Numbered from the stretch's first letter, positions 1-7,993 are shown. The stretch is 32,735 nt of DNA from Clostridium sp. CAG:632 (GCA_000431515.1 HF991286.1:1-32735); one strand, 5' to 3'. Notes: generated by a model from the sequence alone, not told the origin. Translations and numbers: made by a program.

Positions 1-32
1 TCCTTTCGCTATTTCAGTTGCTCCTATAACGC

Positions 33-74
33 AAAAAGAGGACATCTTCTAAATTTCTTTAGAAAATGTCCTCT
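33..74 (-). terminator. Rho-independent terminator after lysS
   Basis: A long inverted repeat (arms about 37-54 and 58-74, outer arm AGAGGACAT) is followed on the minus strand by a run of five T. This is a typical intrinsic terminator and the nearest upstream minus-strand gene is lysS, whose stop lies about 160 bp away. The A-run sits only on the left side, so it should act on leftward transcription. Confidence 0.8.
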
Positions 75-110
75 AAGTAATACAATCTTTAATTTTTCAG
101 ACTAAGCAAT

Positions 111-185
111 CTGTACTAACCTGTACTAATCTTTTTTTGACTATGCCAAAAATTGGTCAAATCTTGGTCAAAACCCCTTGACCAA
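111..185. repeat. Short direct and inverted repeats downstream of lysS
   Basis: The AT-rich gap between lysS and its terminator holds a tandem 10-bp repeat (CTGTACTAAC/CTGTACTAAT, 111-130), two direct copies of TTGGTCAAA (153-161 and 164-172) and an inverted partner TTGACCAA (178-185) that makes an 8-bp stem with the second copy. No gene is recognised in 75-236. Such dense repeats can mark an old attachment site or a protein-binding region. Neither is demonstrated here. Confidence 0.5.
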
Positions 186-236
186 CTATATATTTTAGTA
201 CATCCAAGTGCTGAAACCCTTGATTTTCCTGCATTC

Positions 237-1850
237 TTACTTATCAATAGACTTCATTGTCGGGAAGAGCAATACGTCCCGGATCGCTGCACTATCTGTC
301 AACAGCATAACCAGACGATCGATTCCGTATCCGATACCACCTGTCGGCGGCATACCGATCTCCAATGCATTTAAGAAATCCTCATCTGTGTGCTCTGCTT
401 CATCATCGCCGGCAGCAGCATTGGCATCCTGCGCAGCAAAACGTTCTCTCTGATCGATCGGATCGTTTAACTCAGAGTATGCATTACACATTTCCCATGT
501 ATTAATGAACAGCTCAAACCGCTCTACCTTGGTCGGATCGGACGGTTTCTTCTTGGTCAGAGGTGAGATTTCGACCGGATGATCCATGATAAATGTCGGC
601 TGGATCAGCTCCTTCTCACAGTATTCCTCAAAGAACAGATTAATAATATCACCTTTCTTGTGATGTGCCTCATATTCAATATGATGCTCATCCGCCAGCT
701 TCTTTGCAGCAGCATCATCCGGCACCTGATCAAAATCAATTCCGGCATATTTCTTAATAGCATCATTCATGGTCAATCGTTCAAACGGCTTACCGAAATC
801 AATCTCAATACCATTGTATGAGATTCTGGTACTGCCGCATACCTTCTCTGCCAAATAGCGGAACATGGATTCTGTCAGTTCCATCATGCCTTCATAATCC
901 GTATATGCCTGATATAATTCCATCAATGTAAACTCCGGATTGTGACGGGTATCAACACCCTCGTTCCGGAATACACGTCCGATTTCAAATACACGCTCCA
1001 GACCACCTACGATCAGTCTCTTCAGATATAATTCCAACGAGATACGAAGCTTTACATCCTCATCCAGTGCATTATAATGTGTCTCAAACGGTCTGGCTGC
1101 GGCTCCGCCCGCATTGGCTACGAGCATCGGGGTCTCCACTTCCATGAAGTCACGTCCTGCCAAAAAGCTCCGGATCTCCTTCAGAATCTGAGAACGCTTG
1201 ATAAATACTTCTTTACTCTCCTGATTCATGATCAGATCCACATAACGCTGCCGATACTTCATATCTGTATCTGTCAGCCCATGGAACTTCTCCGGCAGGA
1301 TCTGTAAAGACTTGGAAAGCAATGTCATCTCCTCAGCATGAATGGAGATCTCGCCGGTCTTGGTCCGGAATGCATATCCCTTAACGCCATAGATATCACC
1401 AATATCAGACTTCTTGAAATCCGCATAAGACTCCTCACCGATCTGATCTCTTGCCACATATACCTGAATATTACCCTTTAAATCCTGAATATTGCAGAAA
1501 GATGCCTTACCCATGACACGCTTGAACATCATACGTCCGGCAATGCTTACATGGATCGGTGATGCATCCATGATGGCTCTGCGCTCATTATAATCATTAT
1601 TCAGAACCTCACGCTTCTGCGCCTCATCCAGCCCATCTACCTCCGGTGCCTGTCTGCCTGCCAGAAGCTCTGCCTCATGTGCGTTATATAATTCCTTAAC
1701 ATCTGTACTGTGATGTGTTACATCATATTTTGTAATTTCAAACGGATCCTTGCCTGCTGACTGCAGATCTGCTAACTTTTCCCGGCGAATCTGCAGTAAC
1801 TGATTCACATCCTGCTGCTTTGGCTGATTCTGTCCCTTTTGCTCTGCCAT
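237..1850 (-). CDS. lysS: Lysyl-tRNA synthetase, class II
   Basis: This cytosolic enzyme charges tRNA-Lys with lysine using ATP. The 537-residue product has an N-terminal OB-fold anticodon-binding region (about residues 100-175) and a class II catalytic core: motif 1 around 228-245 (FMEVETPML), motif 2 around 288-315 (FEIGRVFRNEG, then RHNPEF) and motif 3 near 505-518 (GIGYGIDRL). It is about 30 residues longer than the E. coli enzyme. The extra length falls around residues 50-97, between the first helix and the OB-fold. The ATG is preceded by AAAGGAAAA. The gene lies 87 bp downstream of greA on the same strand, a common pairing in Firmicutes, with a weak hairpin between them. The family assignment is certain. 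The role of the insertion is unknown. Confidence 0.97.
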   Translation of the reverse strand: MAEQKGQNQPKQQDVNQLLQIRREKLADLQSAGKDPFEITKYDVTHHSTDVKELYNAHEAELLAGRQAPEVDGLDEAQKREVLNNDYNERRAIMDASPIHVSIAGRMMFKRVMGKASFCNIQDLKGNIQVYVARDQIGEESYADFKKSDIGDIYGVKGYAFRTKTGEISIHAEEMTLLSKSLQILPEKFHGLTDTDMKYRQRYVDLIMNQESKEVFIKRSQILKEIRSFLAGRDFMEVETPMLVANAGGAAARPFETHYNALDEDVKLRISLELYLKRLIVGGLERVFEIGRVFRNEGVDTRHNPEFTLMELYQAYTDYEGMMELTESMFRYLAEKVCGSTRISYNGIEIDFGKPFERLTMNDAIKKYAGIDFDQVPDDAAAKKLADEHHIEYEAHHKKGDIINLFFEEYCEKELIQPTFIMDHPVEISPLTKKKPSDPTKVERFELFINTWEMCNAYSELNDPIDQRERFAAQDANAAAGDDEAEHTDEDFLNALEIGMPPTGGIGYGIDRLVMLLTDSAAIRDVLLFPTMKSIDK

Positions 1851-1892
1851 AATTTCTTTTTCCTTTCATGAAATGTAATGTCGTATACAGAA

Positions 1893-1928
1893 AGAACGGG
1901 ATTGACATTTCCTGCCAGTCCCCGTTCT
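1893..1928 (-). terminator. Hairpin between greA and lysS, possible partial terminator
   Basis: AGAACGGG (1893-1900) pairs with CCCGTTCT (1921-1928), and further pairing extends inward. On the minus strand it is followed by TTTCTGT, a poor U-tract. It may attenuate read-through from greA into lysS or stabilise the greA 3' end. No separate strong promoter for lysS was seen. Confidence 0.45.
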
Positions 1929-1937
1929 GATTTATTA

Positions 1938-2417
1938 TTAGTTTAATCGCTGAATATCCAATACCTTGTACTGATATACACCGTCCGGTGCTTCTACATC
2001 TACCACATCGCCAACCTTCGCTCCGATCAAAGCCTTACCGATCGGTGCTTCATTGGAAATCTTGTTCTTCAGAATGTCAGACTCTTTAGAACCAACCAGC
2101 TTATACTCAACTTCCTCATTAAACTCCATATCCAGAACCCGAACTGTACAACCGACATTGACTGTCTGTAAGTCGATCTCGTCTTCATCAACAACCTCGA
2201 CATTCTTAAGCATCTTCTCCAGTTCTTTGATCCGGGCCTCAATATCGCGCTGCTCATCCATTGCTGCATCATACTCTGCATTCTCGGATAAGTCACCCTG
2301 CTCTCTTGCTTCCTTAATCTTCTGAGCGATTTCCTTTCTGGTTACAACCTTCAGGTGATGGAGCTCTTCCTCCATTTCCTTCAGACCAGCATATGTGATA
2401 ATCATTTTTTCAGCCAT
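1938..2417 (-). CDS. greA: Transcription elongation factor GreA
   Basis: GreA enters the secondary channel of RNA polymerase and stimulates cleavage of backtracked transcripts. The 159-residue product is the usual family length. The N-terminal half is an antiparallel coiled coil whose tip carries the conserved acidic DLSENAEYDAA motif (around residues 42-52), which positions the catalytic metal. The C-terminal half is an FKBP-like globular domain. The start is preceded by AGAAAGGA at a good distance, and a near-consensus promoter lies 85 bp upstream. It is the first gene of a likely greA-lysS unit. Confidence 0.97.
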   Translation of the reverse strand: MAEKMIITYAGLKEMEEELHHLKVVTRKEIAQKIKEAREQGDLSENAEYDAAMDEQRDIEARIKELEKMLKNVEVVDEDEIDLQTVNVGCTVRVLDMEFNEEVEYKLVGSKESDILKNKISNEAPIGKALIGAKVGDVVDVEAPDGVYQYKVLDIQRLN

Positions 2418-2501
2418 TGCACTTAATCCTTTCTATACATTTTCGCGTATCTGATTTCCGTTCTACGCATAACAGGCATAAAAAGCCAATCGTATTCAAG
2501 T

Positions 2502-2530
2502 ATTATAGCTCACTCGTTCTGCCCTGTCAA
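2502..2530 (-). promoter_or_regulatory. Sigma-A-type promoter for greA
   Basis: On the minus strand a perfect TTGACA (2525-2530) and a perfect TATAAT (2502-2507) are separated by 17 bp. It points at greA, giving an untranslated leader of about 80 nt. Confidence 0.85.
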
Positions 2531-2568
2531 CCGGTTACTGCAGTACGGTTTCGTCTTCCGTCCTACTC

Positions 2569-2964
2569 TTATCGTAAAGCAATCGAAGCTTCGACCACCC
2601 TCAGCTCATCCCTATGTGCTATGACATAATTGCGGATACTCATTTCAACAAATGCTCCGATGACACCGATCACACTGCCAAATATCAGATTTATTACCAG
2701 TGCAAGAATAATGGACTGATTCTGTCTATCATAGTAATCATAAATTCCTACCGGATACTGCAGAAAGCGGTTCGCCAGCTTCCGTTCATTTGTACTCTGG
2801 ACAATATTCCAGATGCCCAGTCCGATACAGGCGACCCCATATCCCACAAATAATTCAGGAATGCCGACCATAATCTGAAAAATCCCAATGATCAGCCAGG
2901 TGGTCGCACTTATTTTCATATTTCTTCCGATCGTGTAAACAACCTTTGTCGGATCTGTATTCAT
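2569..2964 (-). CDS. Small integral membrane protein of unknown function
   Basis: I do not recognise a named family. The 131-residue product has three likely membrane segments (about residues 19-34, 36-56 and 84-107), a polar loop rich in Tyr, Asp and Arg between the second and third (YPVGIYDYYDRQNQ), and a short charged C-terminal tail. There is no signal peptide, cysteine motif or catalytic signature. The ATG is preceded by a GGGGAAGAG-type ribosome binding site. A possible -10 (TATAAT on the minus strand near 3032-3037) lies upstream, but its -35 is poor. The gene sits alone between tRNA-Leu and the greA promoter, so the context gives no function. Composition resembles that of its neighbours, which supports a real gene. 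Confidence 0.7.
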   Translation of the reverse strand: MNTDPTKVVYTIGRNMKISATTWLIIGIFQIMVGIPELFVGYGVACIGLGIWNIVQSTNERKLANRFLQYPVGIYDYYDRQNQSIILALVINLIFGSVIGVIGAFVEMSIRNYVIAHRDELRVVEASIALR

Positions 2965-3125
2965 ACTCTCTTCCCCTTTCGTGACTGCTTCTGTCTGTAT
3001 TTCTATCCTTCTCTTTTTTCTAATTCACTCTATTATAATACAACATTTGAAGTTCTACCACCGGATATTATAAATTTCTGTCTGCAGGCATGGCACATTT
3101 TTGCTACCTTTTCAATTTTCGACAA

Positions 3126-3171
3126 AGAAAAAAGAGCCAAGAACATTGACTTTTCAACATTCTTGGCTCTT
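3126..3171 (-). terminator. Rho-independent terminator after tRNA-Leu
   Basis: AAGAGCCAAGAA (3132-3143) pairs with TTCTTGGCTCTT (3160-3171), and a T-rich run follows on the minus strand (complement of the A-run at 3126-3131). It starts about 9 nt after the tRNA 3' end and should define the tRNA transcript end. Confidence 0.88.
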
Positions 3172-3179
3172 ACGTTCAG

Positions 3180-3263
3180 TGCAGTTGACGGGACTTGAAC
3201 CCGAACCCACTTGCGTGGACATGAACCTGAATCATGCGCGTATGCCAATTCCGCCACAACTGC
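3180..3263 (-). tRNA. tRNA-Leu, anticodon CAG
   Basis: On the minus strand the acceptor arms GCAGTTG and CAACTGC pair perfectly, with discriminator A. The molecule is 84 nt with a long variable arm (around GTCCACGCAAGTGG), as expected of a class II tRNA, and a T-loop GGTTCAAGTCC. The anticodon stem CATGA/TCATG encloses the loop TTCAGGT, which places CAG at positions 34-36, reading the Leu codon CUG. The 3' CCA is not encoded, because ACT follows the acceptor stem, so it must be added after transcription. Confidence 0.95.
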
Positions 3264-3311
3264 ATTTTCGTCTGTCAGCCGTTTTCTTACCCTCAACCAC
3301 CGACAGACGCT

Positions 3312-3340
3312 ATTATAGCACACCTATTTTGAAATTGCAA
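3312..3340 (-). promoter_or_regulatory. Promoter of tRNA-Leu, inside the end of the upstream gene
   Basis: On the minus strand TTGCAA (3335-3340), a 17-bp spacer and TATAAT (3312-3317) with an extended TGC just upstream form a good sigma-A promoter. It overlaps the last codons and stop of the lipoprotein gene ending at 3324. The leader carries an 8-bp inverted repeat (3269-3276 with 3302-3309) before the mature tRNA. Confidence 0.75.
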
Positions 3341-4424
3341 CAGCATTTTGCATTAAAAAATCCGTAACTTTATCATACACTACTGCATAGGCCAATTCAG
3401 ACATCGAATACTGCTCATACATCGTATCTGCACTCAGACTGGTATTGTTCGCACACTCTTCCTGTACATAGTCATCGACTTCCTGTTTTGACGCCTTAAT
3501 CCCTTCCTGCTTTGCAATCTGGCAGACTACCATCTTCTCTTCCATCAGCTCACGGATATAATCCTCAGCCGCCTGCTTATAAGAATCACTGGTGTAGGCA
3601 TTGCCATCCGCATCCTTCATCAGAGCCAGATAATCTTCATATTCCATACTGTAAGACTCTGCGGAATCCTTGGCTCCCTGCACGGTTTTCTCAGTCAGCT
3701 CCTGAATCTCATCCTCCGGATACCCGCTGAATGTCGCATTTTCAATCACCTTCATAATAACATCTGCTTTTGCCTGCTTATCTGCCTGCTGCTGTTTATA
3801 ATTCTCATAGTCCATCTTCAGACCATCCATAAAGGAATTCACGGTATCGTATTTCGTATTCGCTGCCACCAGCTCATCGGTCAGTTCCTCCGGATAGGTC
3901 GTCTGGTAAATGGAATTAATTGTGCATACAAAAGTCGCATCCTTTCCTGCCAGATCTGAAATCGTATTATCCTGATTCTTATAATCATCCGGGAAGGTTA
4001 CGTTTACTTCGATTCCTTCTTCACCGACCTCGTGTCCGATCAGCTGTTCTTCAAAATCATCAATATAAGCATGAGAACCAATCGTCAGCTGTGTACCGGC
4101 TCCGTCCGTAGAGCCACCCTCGAAGGCCTCTCCGTCTACATATCCGATATAATCCAGATTGATCGTATCTCCGTCCTTTACGGTTCCTTCCTTCAGCTCC
4201 TCGGTATCCCCTAACTGCTGCAGGAAATAATCGACCTCTGCCTGCATCTCCTCATCCGTAACCTCCACAGATGCCGGAGTATACTCAATCCCCTTATACT
4301 CGCCCAATGTCACGTACTGACTATAATTCGTCATCTTGGTACTATTACCGCTGTTTGAACAGCCTGTTAACAATAATGCACACGACAGCACACCGGCTGC
4401 CAGCTTCAAATACTTCTTTTTCAT
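3324..4424 (-). CDS. Trigger factor-like peptidyl-prolyl isomerase lipoprotein
   Basis: The product is a predicted exported lipoprotein, probably a foldase or chaperone on the outer face of the membrane. A basic start (MKKK), a hydrophobic stretch and the lipobox LLTGC (Cys about residue 22) form a type II signal. Then come an FKBP-type domain (about 80-165: DGDTINLDYIGYVDG, LIGHEVGEEG, NVTFPDDY) and a helical C-terminal arm (about 175-366) like the chaperone region of trigger factor. The N-terminal ribosome-binding domain of true trigger factor is absent. Two adjacent ATGs are possible. The second (4424) is chosen because AAGGGA lies 6 nt upstream of it but only 3 nt from the first. Order of domains resembles the family annotated as trigger factor in Clostridia. 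The role in secretion is inferred from the lipobox. Confidence 0.85.
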   Translation of the reverse strand: MKKKYLKLAAGVLSCALLLTGCSNSGNSTKMTNYSQYVTLGEYKGIEYTPASVEVTDEEMQAEVDYFLQQLGDTEELKEGTVKDGDTINLDYIGYVDGEAFEGGSTDGAGTQLTIGSHAYIDDFEEQLIGHEVGEEGIEVNVTFPDDYKNQDNTISDLAGKDATFVCTINSIYQTTYPEELTDELVAANTKYDTVNSFMDGLKMDYENYKQQQADKQAKADVIMKVIENATFSGYPEDEIQELTEKTVQGAKDSAESYSMEYEDYLALMKDADGNAYTSDSYKQAAEDYIRELMEEKMVVCQIAKQEGIKASKQEVDDYVQEECANNTSLSADTMYEQYSMSELAYAVVYDKVTDFLMQNAVAISK

Positions 4425-4658
4425 CATATTTCCCTTCTTATTGCAGCATTGCTTCCTTATAATATAAGCAACACCAGTTTATGAAATAACAGTACTACCT
4501 TACCATAAAGATACCAAAAAGAAAAGTCCTTAAAATCTCAACAAAGCAATAATTCACACTTTTTCATTCTTTTTTCACACTTTTACTTTGAATTGTCAGC
4601 CTTTTTACATTATGTTTCTTTCTTTTTCTACTCTTTTACATTTCTGTTTACATTCCAT

Positions 4659-4706
4659 CTACTATATCTTGTGGTATTTCTTAAAAAACAATCCTATATC
4701 TTGTAG
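4659..4706 (+). promoter_or_regulatory. Tandem NrdR-type operator boxes
   Basis: Two 16-bp sites, CTACTATATCTTGTGG (4659-4674) and ATCCTATATCTTGTAG (4691-4706), fit the published NrdR box pattern acaCwAtATaTwGwgt. Their starts are 32 bp apart, about three helical turns, which is the spacing typical of NrdR box pairs. The second box overlaps the -35 region of the nrdDG promoter. NrdR is an ATP/dATP-sensing repressor of ribonucleotide reductase genes. No nrdR gene is in this window. Confidence 0.8.
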
Positions 4707-4732
4707 ACAAACCGTATGGGCGGTGCTATAAT
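4704..4732 (+). promoter_or_regulatory. Promoter of nrdDG
   Basis: TAGACA (4704-4709), a 17-bp spacer and a perfect TATAAT (4727-4732) form a sigma-A promoter about 55-60 nt upstream of the nrdD start. The second NrdR-type box lies across the -35 element, consistent with repression by occlusion. Confidence 0.82.
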
Positions 4733-4794
4733 AATTTCTCGAAGGGTTATAAAACTTTTGTTTAATATTATGAAGTTAGGTGGGGAATCATATC

Positions 4795-6921
4795 ATGCAA
4801 GTTATCAAACGAGATGGTCGTGCAGTCACATACGACCGAAGTAAAATCGTAACCGCTATCCAGAAAGCAAATGCTGAAGTTGCTCCTTCCGAGCAGGTAT
4901 CCGTAGATACGATTGACAGTATTATCAGTTATATTGAGAGTAAAAACCGTGCCAGAATGCTGGTGGAAGATATTCAGGATATTATCGAGCAGAAACTGAT
5001 GGCAGACGGCAAGTTTGTACTGGCCAAGACTTATATCATTTACCGTTATTCACGGGAACTGGTCCGGAAAGCAAATACAACCGACGAATCCATTTTAAGT
5101 CTGATCAAGAATAGTAACAAGGATGTTATGGAAGAGAATTCCAACAAAAACGCAACTGTAGCTTCTACCCAGCGTGATCTGATCGCCGGAGAAGTATCCA
5201 AGGATCTGACCAAGCGTATCCTGTTGCCGGAGAAGATTTCGAAAGCTCATGAAGAAGGTGTCTTACACTTCCATGATTCGGATTATTTCCTGCAGCCGAT
5301 CTTCAACTGCTGTCTGATCAATATCGGTGATATGCTGGATAACGGAACCGTCATGAACGGCAAACTCATTGAGAGTCCGAAGAGCTTCCAGGTGGCATGT
5401 ACGGTCATGACTCAGATCATTTCTTCGGTTGCCAGCAGCCAGTATGGCGGTCAGTCCGTTGATATCCGGCACTTAGGTAAGTACTTAAGAAAGAGCTATA
5501 ACAAATATAAGACCAGATTTATGCAGCAGTTCGGCGACCGCCTTCCTGCAGATGTTCTGGAAGATATGGTAAAGGAACGGGTAGAGGATGAACTTCGTTC
5601 CGGCGTACAGACCATTCAGTATCAGATCAATACCCTGATGACAACCAACGGTCAGTCACCTTTCGTTACTCTGTTTCTGTATTTGGATGAAAATGATGAA
5701 TATATCGAAGAGAATGCCCAGATCATCGAAGAGATCCTGCGTCAGCGGATCGAAGGCATCAAGAATGAGAAGGGTGTTTATGTCACGCCTGCGTTCCCGA
5801 AGCTGGTTTACGTATTGGATGAATGCAACTGCTTAAAGGGTGGCAAATATGACTATATCACAGAGATGGCGATTCGTTGCTCTGCAAAGCGTATGTATCC
5901 GGACTATATCAGTGCCAAAATGATGCGTCAGAACTACGAGGGCAATGTATTCAGTCCAATGGGCTGCCGAAGCTTCCTGACTCCATGGAAGGACGAGAAC
6001 GGCAATTACAAGTTCGAGGGTCGTTTCAATCAGGGTGTAGTTTCCATTAATCTTCCTCAGATTGGCATTATTGCCAAGAAGGATGAAGAGAAATTCTGGA
6101 AGCTGCTCGATGAGCGTCTGGAATTATGCTATGAAGCTCTGATGTGCCGTCATAACGCACTGGTCGGTGTTACCTCCGATGTCAGCCCGATTCACTGGCA
6201 GTACGGTGCGATTGCACGTCTGGAAAAGGGAGAAAAGATTGATAAATTATTATACAACGGCTACTCCACCATTTCTCTTGGTTACATCGGTCTTTATGAA
6301 GTCACCCGGTTAATGAAGGGTGTCAGCCATACCGATCCGGTTGGTCTGGAGTTTGCCCTCCGGGTTATGAATCACCTGCGGGATGCTACAGAGCGTTGGA
6401 AGGCACAGACAGGTATCGGATTCGGTCTTTACGGAACACCTGCCGAGTCCCTATGCTATCGGTTCGCACGGATCGATAAGGAGCGTTTCGGTACGATCAA
6501 GGATGTTACCGATAAGGGATATTATACAAATTCCTACCATGTTGATGTCCGTGAGAAGATTGATGCCTTCAGTAAGTTCCAGTTCGAGAGCCAGTTCCAG
6601 GAGATTTCTTCCGGCGGTGCGATCTCTTATGTTGAGATTCCGAATATGCGCAACAATCTGGAAGCATTGTCTGAGGTTGTCCGTTATATCTACGACAATA
6701 TTCAGTATGCAGAGTTCAATACCAAGTCTGACTACTGTCAGGTCTGTGGCTGGGACGGTGAGATCATCATTAATGATGATGATGAATGGGAATGCCCGCA
6801 GTGCCACAACAAGGATCATTCCAAGATGAATGTTACCAGAAGAACCTGCGGTTACTTAGGCGAGAACTTCTGGAATGTAGGAAAGACAAAGGAGATTAAG
6901 GCAAGAGTCTTACATCTGTAG
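4795..6921 (+). CDS. nrdD: Anaerobic ribonucleoside-triphosphate reductase (class III)
   Basis: This cytosolic glycyl-radical enzyme reduces ribonucleoside triphosphates to deoxyribonucleotides without oxygen. The 708-residue product begins with an ATP-cone allosteric domain (about 1-92, VIKRDGRAVTYDRSKI). The ten-stranded barrel follows, then a four-Cys zinc site (C648, C651, C667, C670) and the radical loop RRTCGYLG, with the radical on Gly686. An upstream in-frame GTG at 4780 would add five residues, but it lies inside the AGGTGGGG ribosome binding site, so the ATG at 4795 is chosen. nrdG starts 17 bp downstream in the same operon. Expression is likely controlled by NrdR through the paired boxes at the promoter. 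Confidence 0.98.
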   Translation: MQVIKRDGRAVTYDRSKIVTAIQKANAEVAPSEQVSVDTIDSIISYIESKNRARMLVEDIQDIIEQKLMADGKFVLAKTYIIYRYSRELVRKANTTDESILSLIKNSNKDVMEENSNKNATVASTQRDLIAGEVSKDLTKRILLPEKISKAHEEGVLHFHDSDYFLQPIFNCCLINIGDMLDNGTVMNGKLIESPKSFQVACTVMTQIISSVASSQYGGQSVDIRHLGKYLRKSYNKYKTRFMQQFGDRLPADVLEDMVKERVEDELRSGVQTIQYQINTLMTTNGQSPFVTLFLYLDENDEYIEENAQIIEEILRQRIEGIKNEKGVYVTPAFPKLVYVLDECNCLKGGKYDYITEMAIRCSAKRMYPDYISAKMMRQNYEGNVFSPMGCRSFLTPWKDENGNYKFEGRFNQGVVSINLPQIGIIAKKDEEKFWKLLDERLELCYEALMCRHNALVGVTSDVSPIHWQYGAIARLEKGEKIDKLLYNGYSTISLGYIGLYEVTRLMKGVSHTDPVGLEFALRVMNHLRDATERWKAQTGIGFGLYGTPAESLCYRFARIDKERFGTIKDVTDKGYYTNSYHVDVREKIDAFSKFQFESQFQEISSGGAISYVEIPNMRNNLEALSEVVRYIYDNIQYAEFNTKSDYCQVCGWDGEIIINDDDEWECPQCHNKDHSKMNVTRRTCGYLGENFWNVGKTKEIKARVLHL

Positions 6922-6938
6922 GAAAGAGAGAAACAATT

Positions 6939-7493
6939 ATGAACTATGCTGATATAAAACAATACGATATTGCAAACGGACCGGGGGTACGCATATCGGT
7001 ATTTGTAAGCGGATGTACCCACCATTGTAAGAACTGCTTTAATCCGGAAACCTGGGATTTCAATTACGGTTCCCTGTTTACATCCGGCACGATTAATACC
7101 ATCCTGGAGGATATGTCTCCGAATTTTATCCGGGGACTGACCATTCTGGGTGGCGAGCCGTTTGAGCATACCAATCAGTTCGGACTACTCCCACTGGTAC
7201 GTGCCGTCAAGGAAAAGTACCCACATAAAAGCATCTGGTGCTATACCGGATATCTCTTTGATGAGAATATCCTGAAGGATATGGTTCCGAAGTGGCCGGA
7301 AACCACAGAACTGCTTTCCTATATTGATGTACTGGTGGATGGACCTTTTATCGAGGAACGCAAGAATCCAAACGTAAAATTCCGCGGTTCCGATAACCAG
7401 CGAATTATAAGAGTGAAAGATTCCATGAAGAGTGGAAAGATTGTTCTCTGGGATGAGAGCCAGGATTTCTTCCCAAAGGATTTTAATAACTAG
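6939..7493 (+). CDS. nrdG: Anaerobic ribonucleotide reductase activating protein (radical SAM)
   Basis: NrdG cleaves S-adenosylmethionine with a [4Fe-4S] cluster to make the 5'-deoxyadenosyl radical that generates the glycyl radical on NrdD. The cluster motif is CxxxCxxC at residues 26, 30 and 33 (CTHHCKNC), and the GGEP SAM-binding motif follows (LTILGGEPF). The length of 184 residues is normal or slightly long for the family. It is preceded by GGAAAGAG and lies 17 bp behind nrdD, so the two are almost certainly co-transcribed. A strong hairpin terminator lies 29 bp after its stop. Confidence 0.97.
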   Translation: MNYADIKQYDIANGPGVRISVFVSGCTHHCKNCFNPETWDFNYGSLFTSGTINTILEDMSPNFIRGLTILGGEPFEHTNQFGLLPLVRAVKEKYPHKSIWCYTGYLFDENILKDMVPKWPETTELLSYIDVLVDGPFIEERKNPNVKFRGSDNQRIIRVKDSMKSGKIVLWDESQDFFPKDFNN

Positions 7494-7521
7494 ACTGAAG
7501 CGATCACACAAAAGGTTATAT

Positions 7522-7559
7522 AAAAGCAGGATGTTTCAAATCGAAACATCCTGCTTTTT
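7522..7559. terminator. Bidirectional terminator between nrdG and atpC
   Basis: A perfect 16-bp stem (7522-7537 with 7543-7558) encloses the loop AAATC. The outer A and T runs give a U-tract on both strands (CTTTTTG rightward, CTTTTATATAA leftward). It separates two convergent operons, nrdDG and the ATP synthase genes. Confidence 0.92.
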
Positions 7560-7565
7560 GTTACC

Positions 7566-7976
7566 CTACATTCTGCCTGTAGACTTCAGTCGTGCCATCG
7601 CTCTTGCCAGAGATGCACGGGATATATGATACTGCAATATACTCTGCTTCTCCTGCAGCTGTTCCCTTGCACGCTCCAGTGCTGCTTCCGCACGGAATGC
7701 ATCAATCTCATCCGGCTTCTCTGCGGAATATACAATCATATCTACATGATTACCGGTCACCTTCAGCAAACCATCCGAAACAACTGCCGTCTGCCATTCT
7801 TCCTGTCCCGGAATCTTATAGCGGATCTCACCGATCTCCACCATCGTGATCATCTGCTCATGATGTGCCATGATCTCCATCTGTCCATCATAACCCGGAA
7901 AGATCAGCGCTTCACATTCATCATCATAAAATACCCGGTTACAGGCTACGATTTTTAATGAAAATGTATTACTCAT
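7566..7976 (-). CDS. atpC: ATP synthase F1 epsilon subunit
   Basis: The epsilon subunit is part of the F1 central stalk, couples rotation to the c-ring and can inhibit ATP hydrolysis. The 136-residue product has the N-terminal beta-sandwich (about 1-85, LIFPGYDGQMEIMAHHEQM) and the C-terminal helical pair (about 88-136, RAEAALERAREQL). The N-domain is typical, while the end (ASLARAMARLKSTGRM) is basic. The ATG at 7976 is preferred over one at 7982 because GAGGTG is 7 nt from the former and 1 nt from the latter. It is the last gene of the ATP synthase operon, 17 bp after atpD, and its stop nearly abuts the bidirectional terminator. Confidence 0.95.
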   Translation of the reverse strand: MSNTFSLKIVACNRVFYDDECEALIFPGYDGQMEIMAHHEQMITMVEIGEIRYKIPGQEEWQTAVVSDGLLKVTGNHVDMIVYSAEKPDEIDAFRAEAALERAREQLQEKQSILQYHISRASLARAMARLKSTGRM

Positions 7977-7993
7977 AGTCATACACCTCGTTA

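Noticed and set aside
3033..3323. 96-codon open frame on the minus strand
   Set aside because: It runs straight through tRNA-Leu(CAG) and its terminator. The frame is a by-product of the tRNA sequence.
4553..4585. Two TTCACACTTTT copies 21 bp apart upstream of nrdD
   Set aside because: The region is T-rich and low in complexity, and the repeats lie outside the promoter. They were not strong enough to call an operator.
4780..4794. GTG start for NrdD
   Set aside because: The codon lies inside the ribosome binding site AGGTGGGG, and the ATG at 4795 matches the usual NrdD N-terminus.
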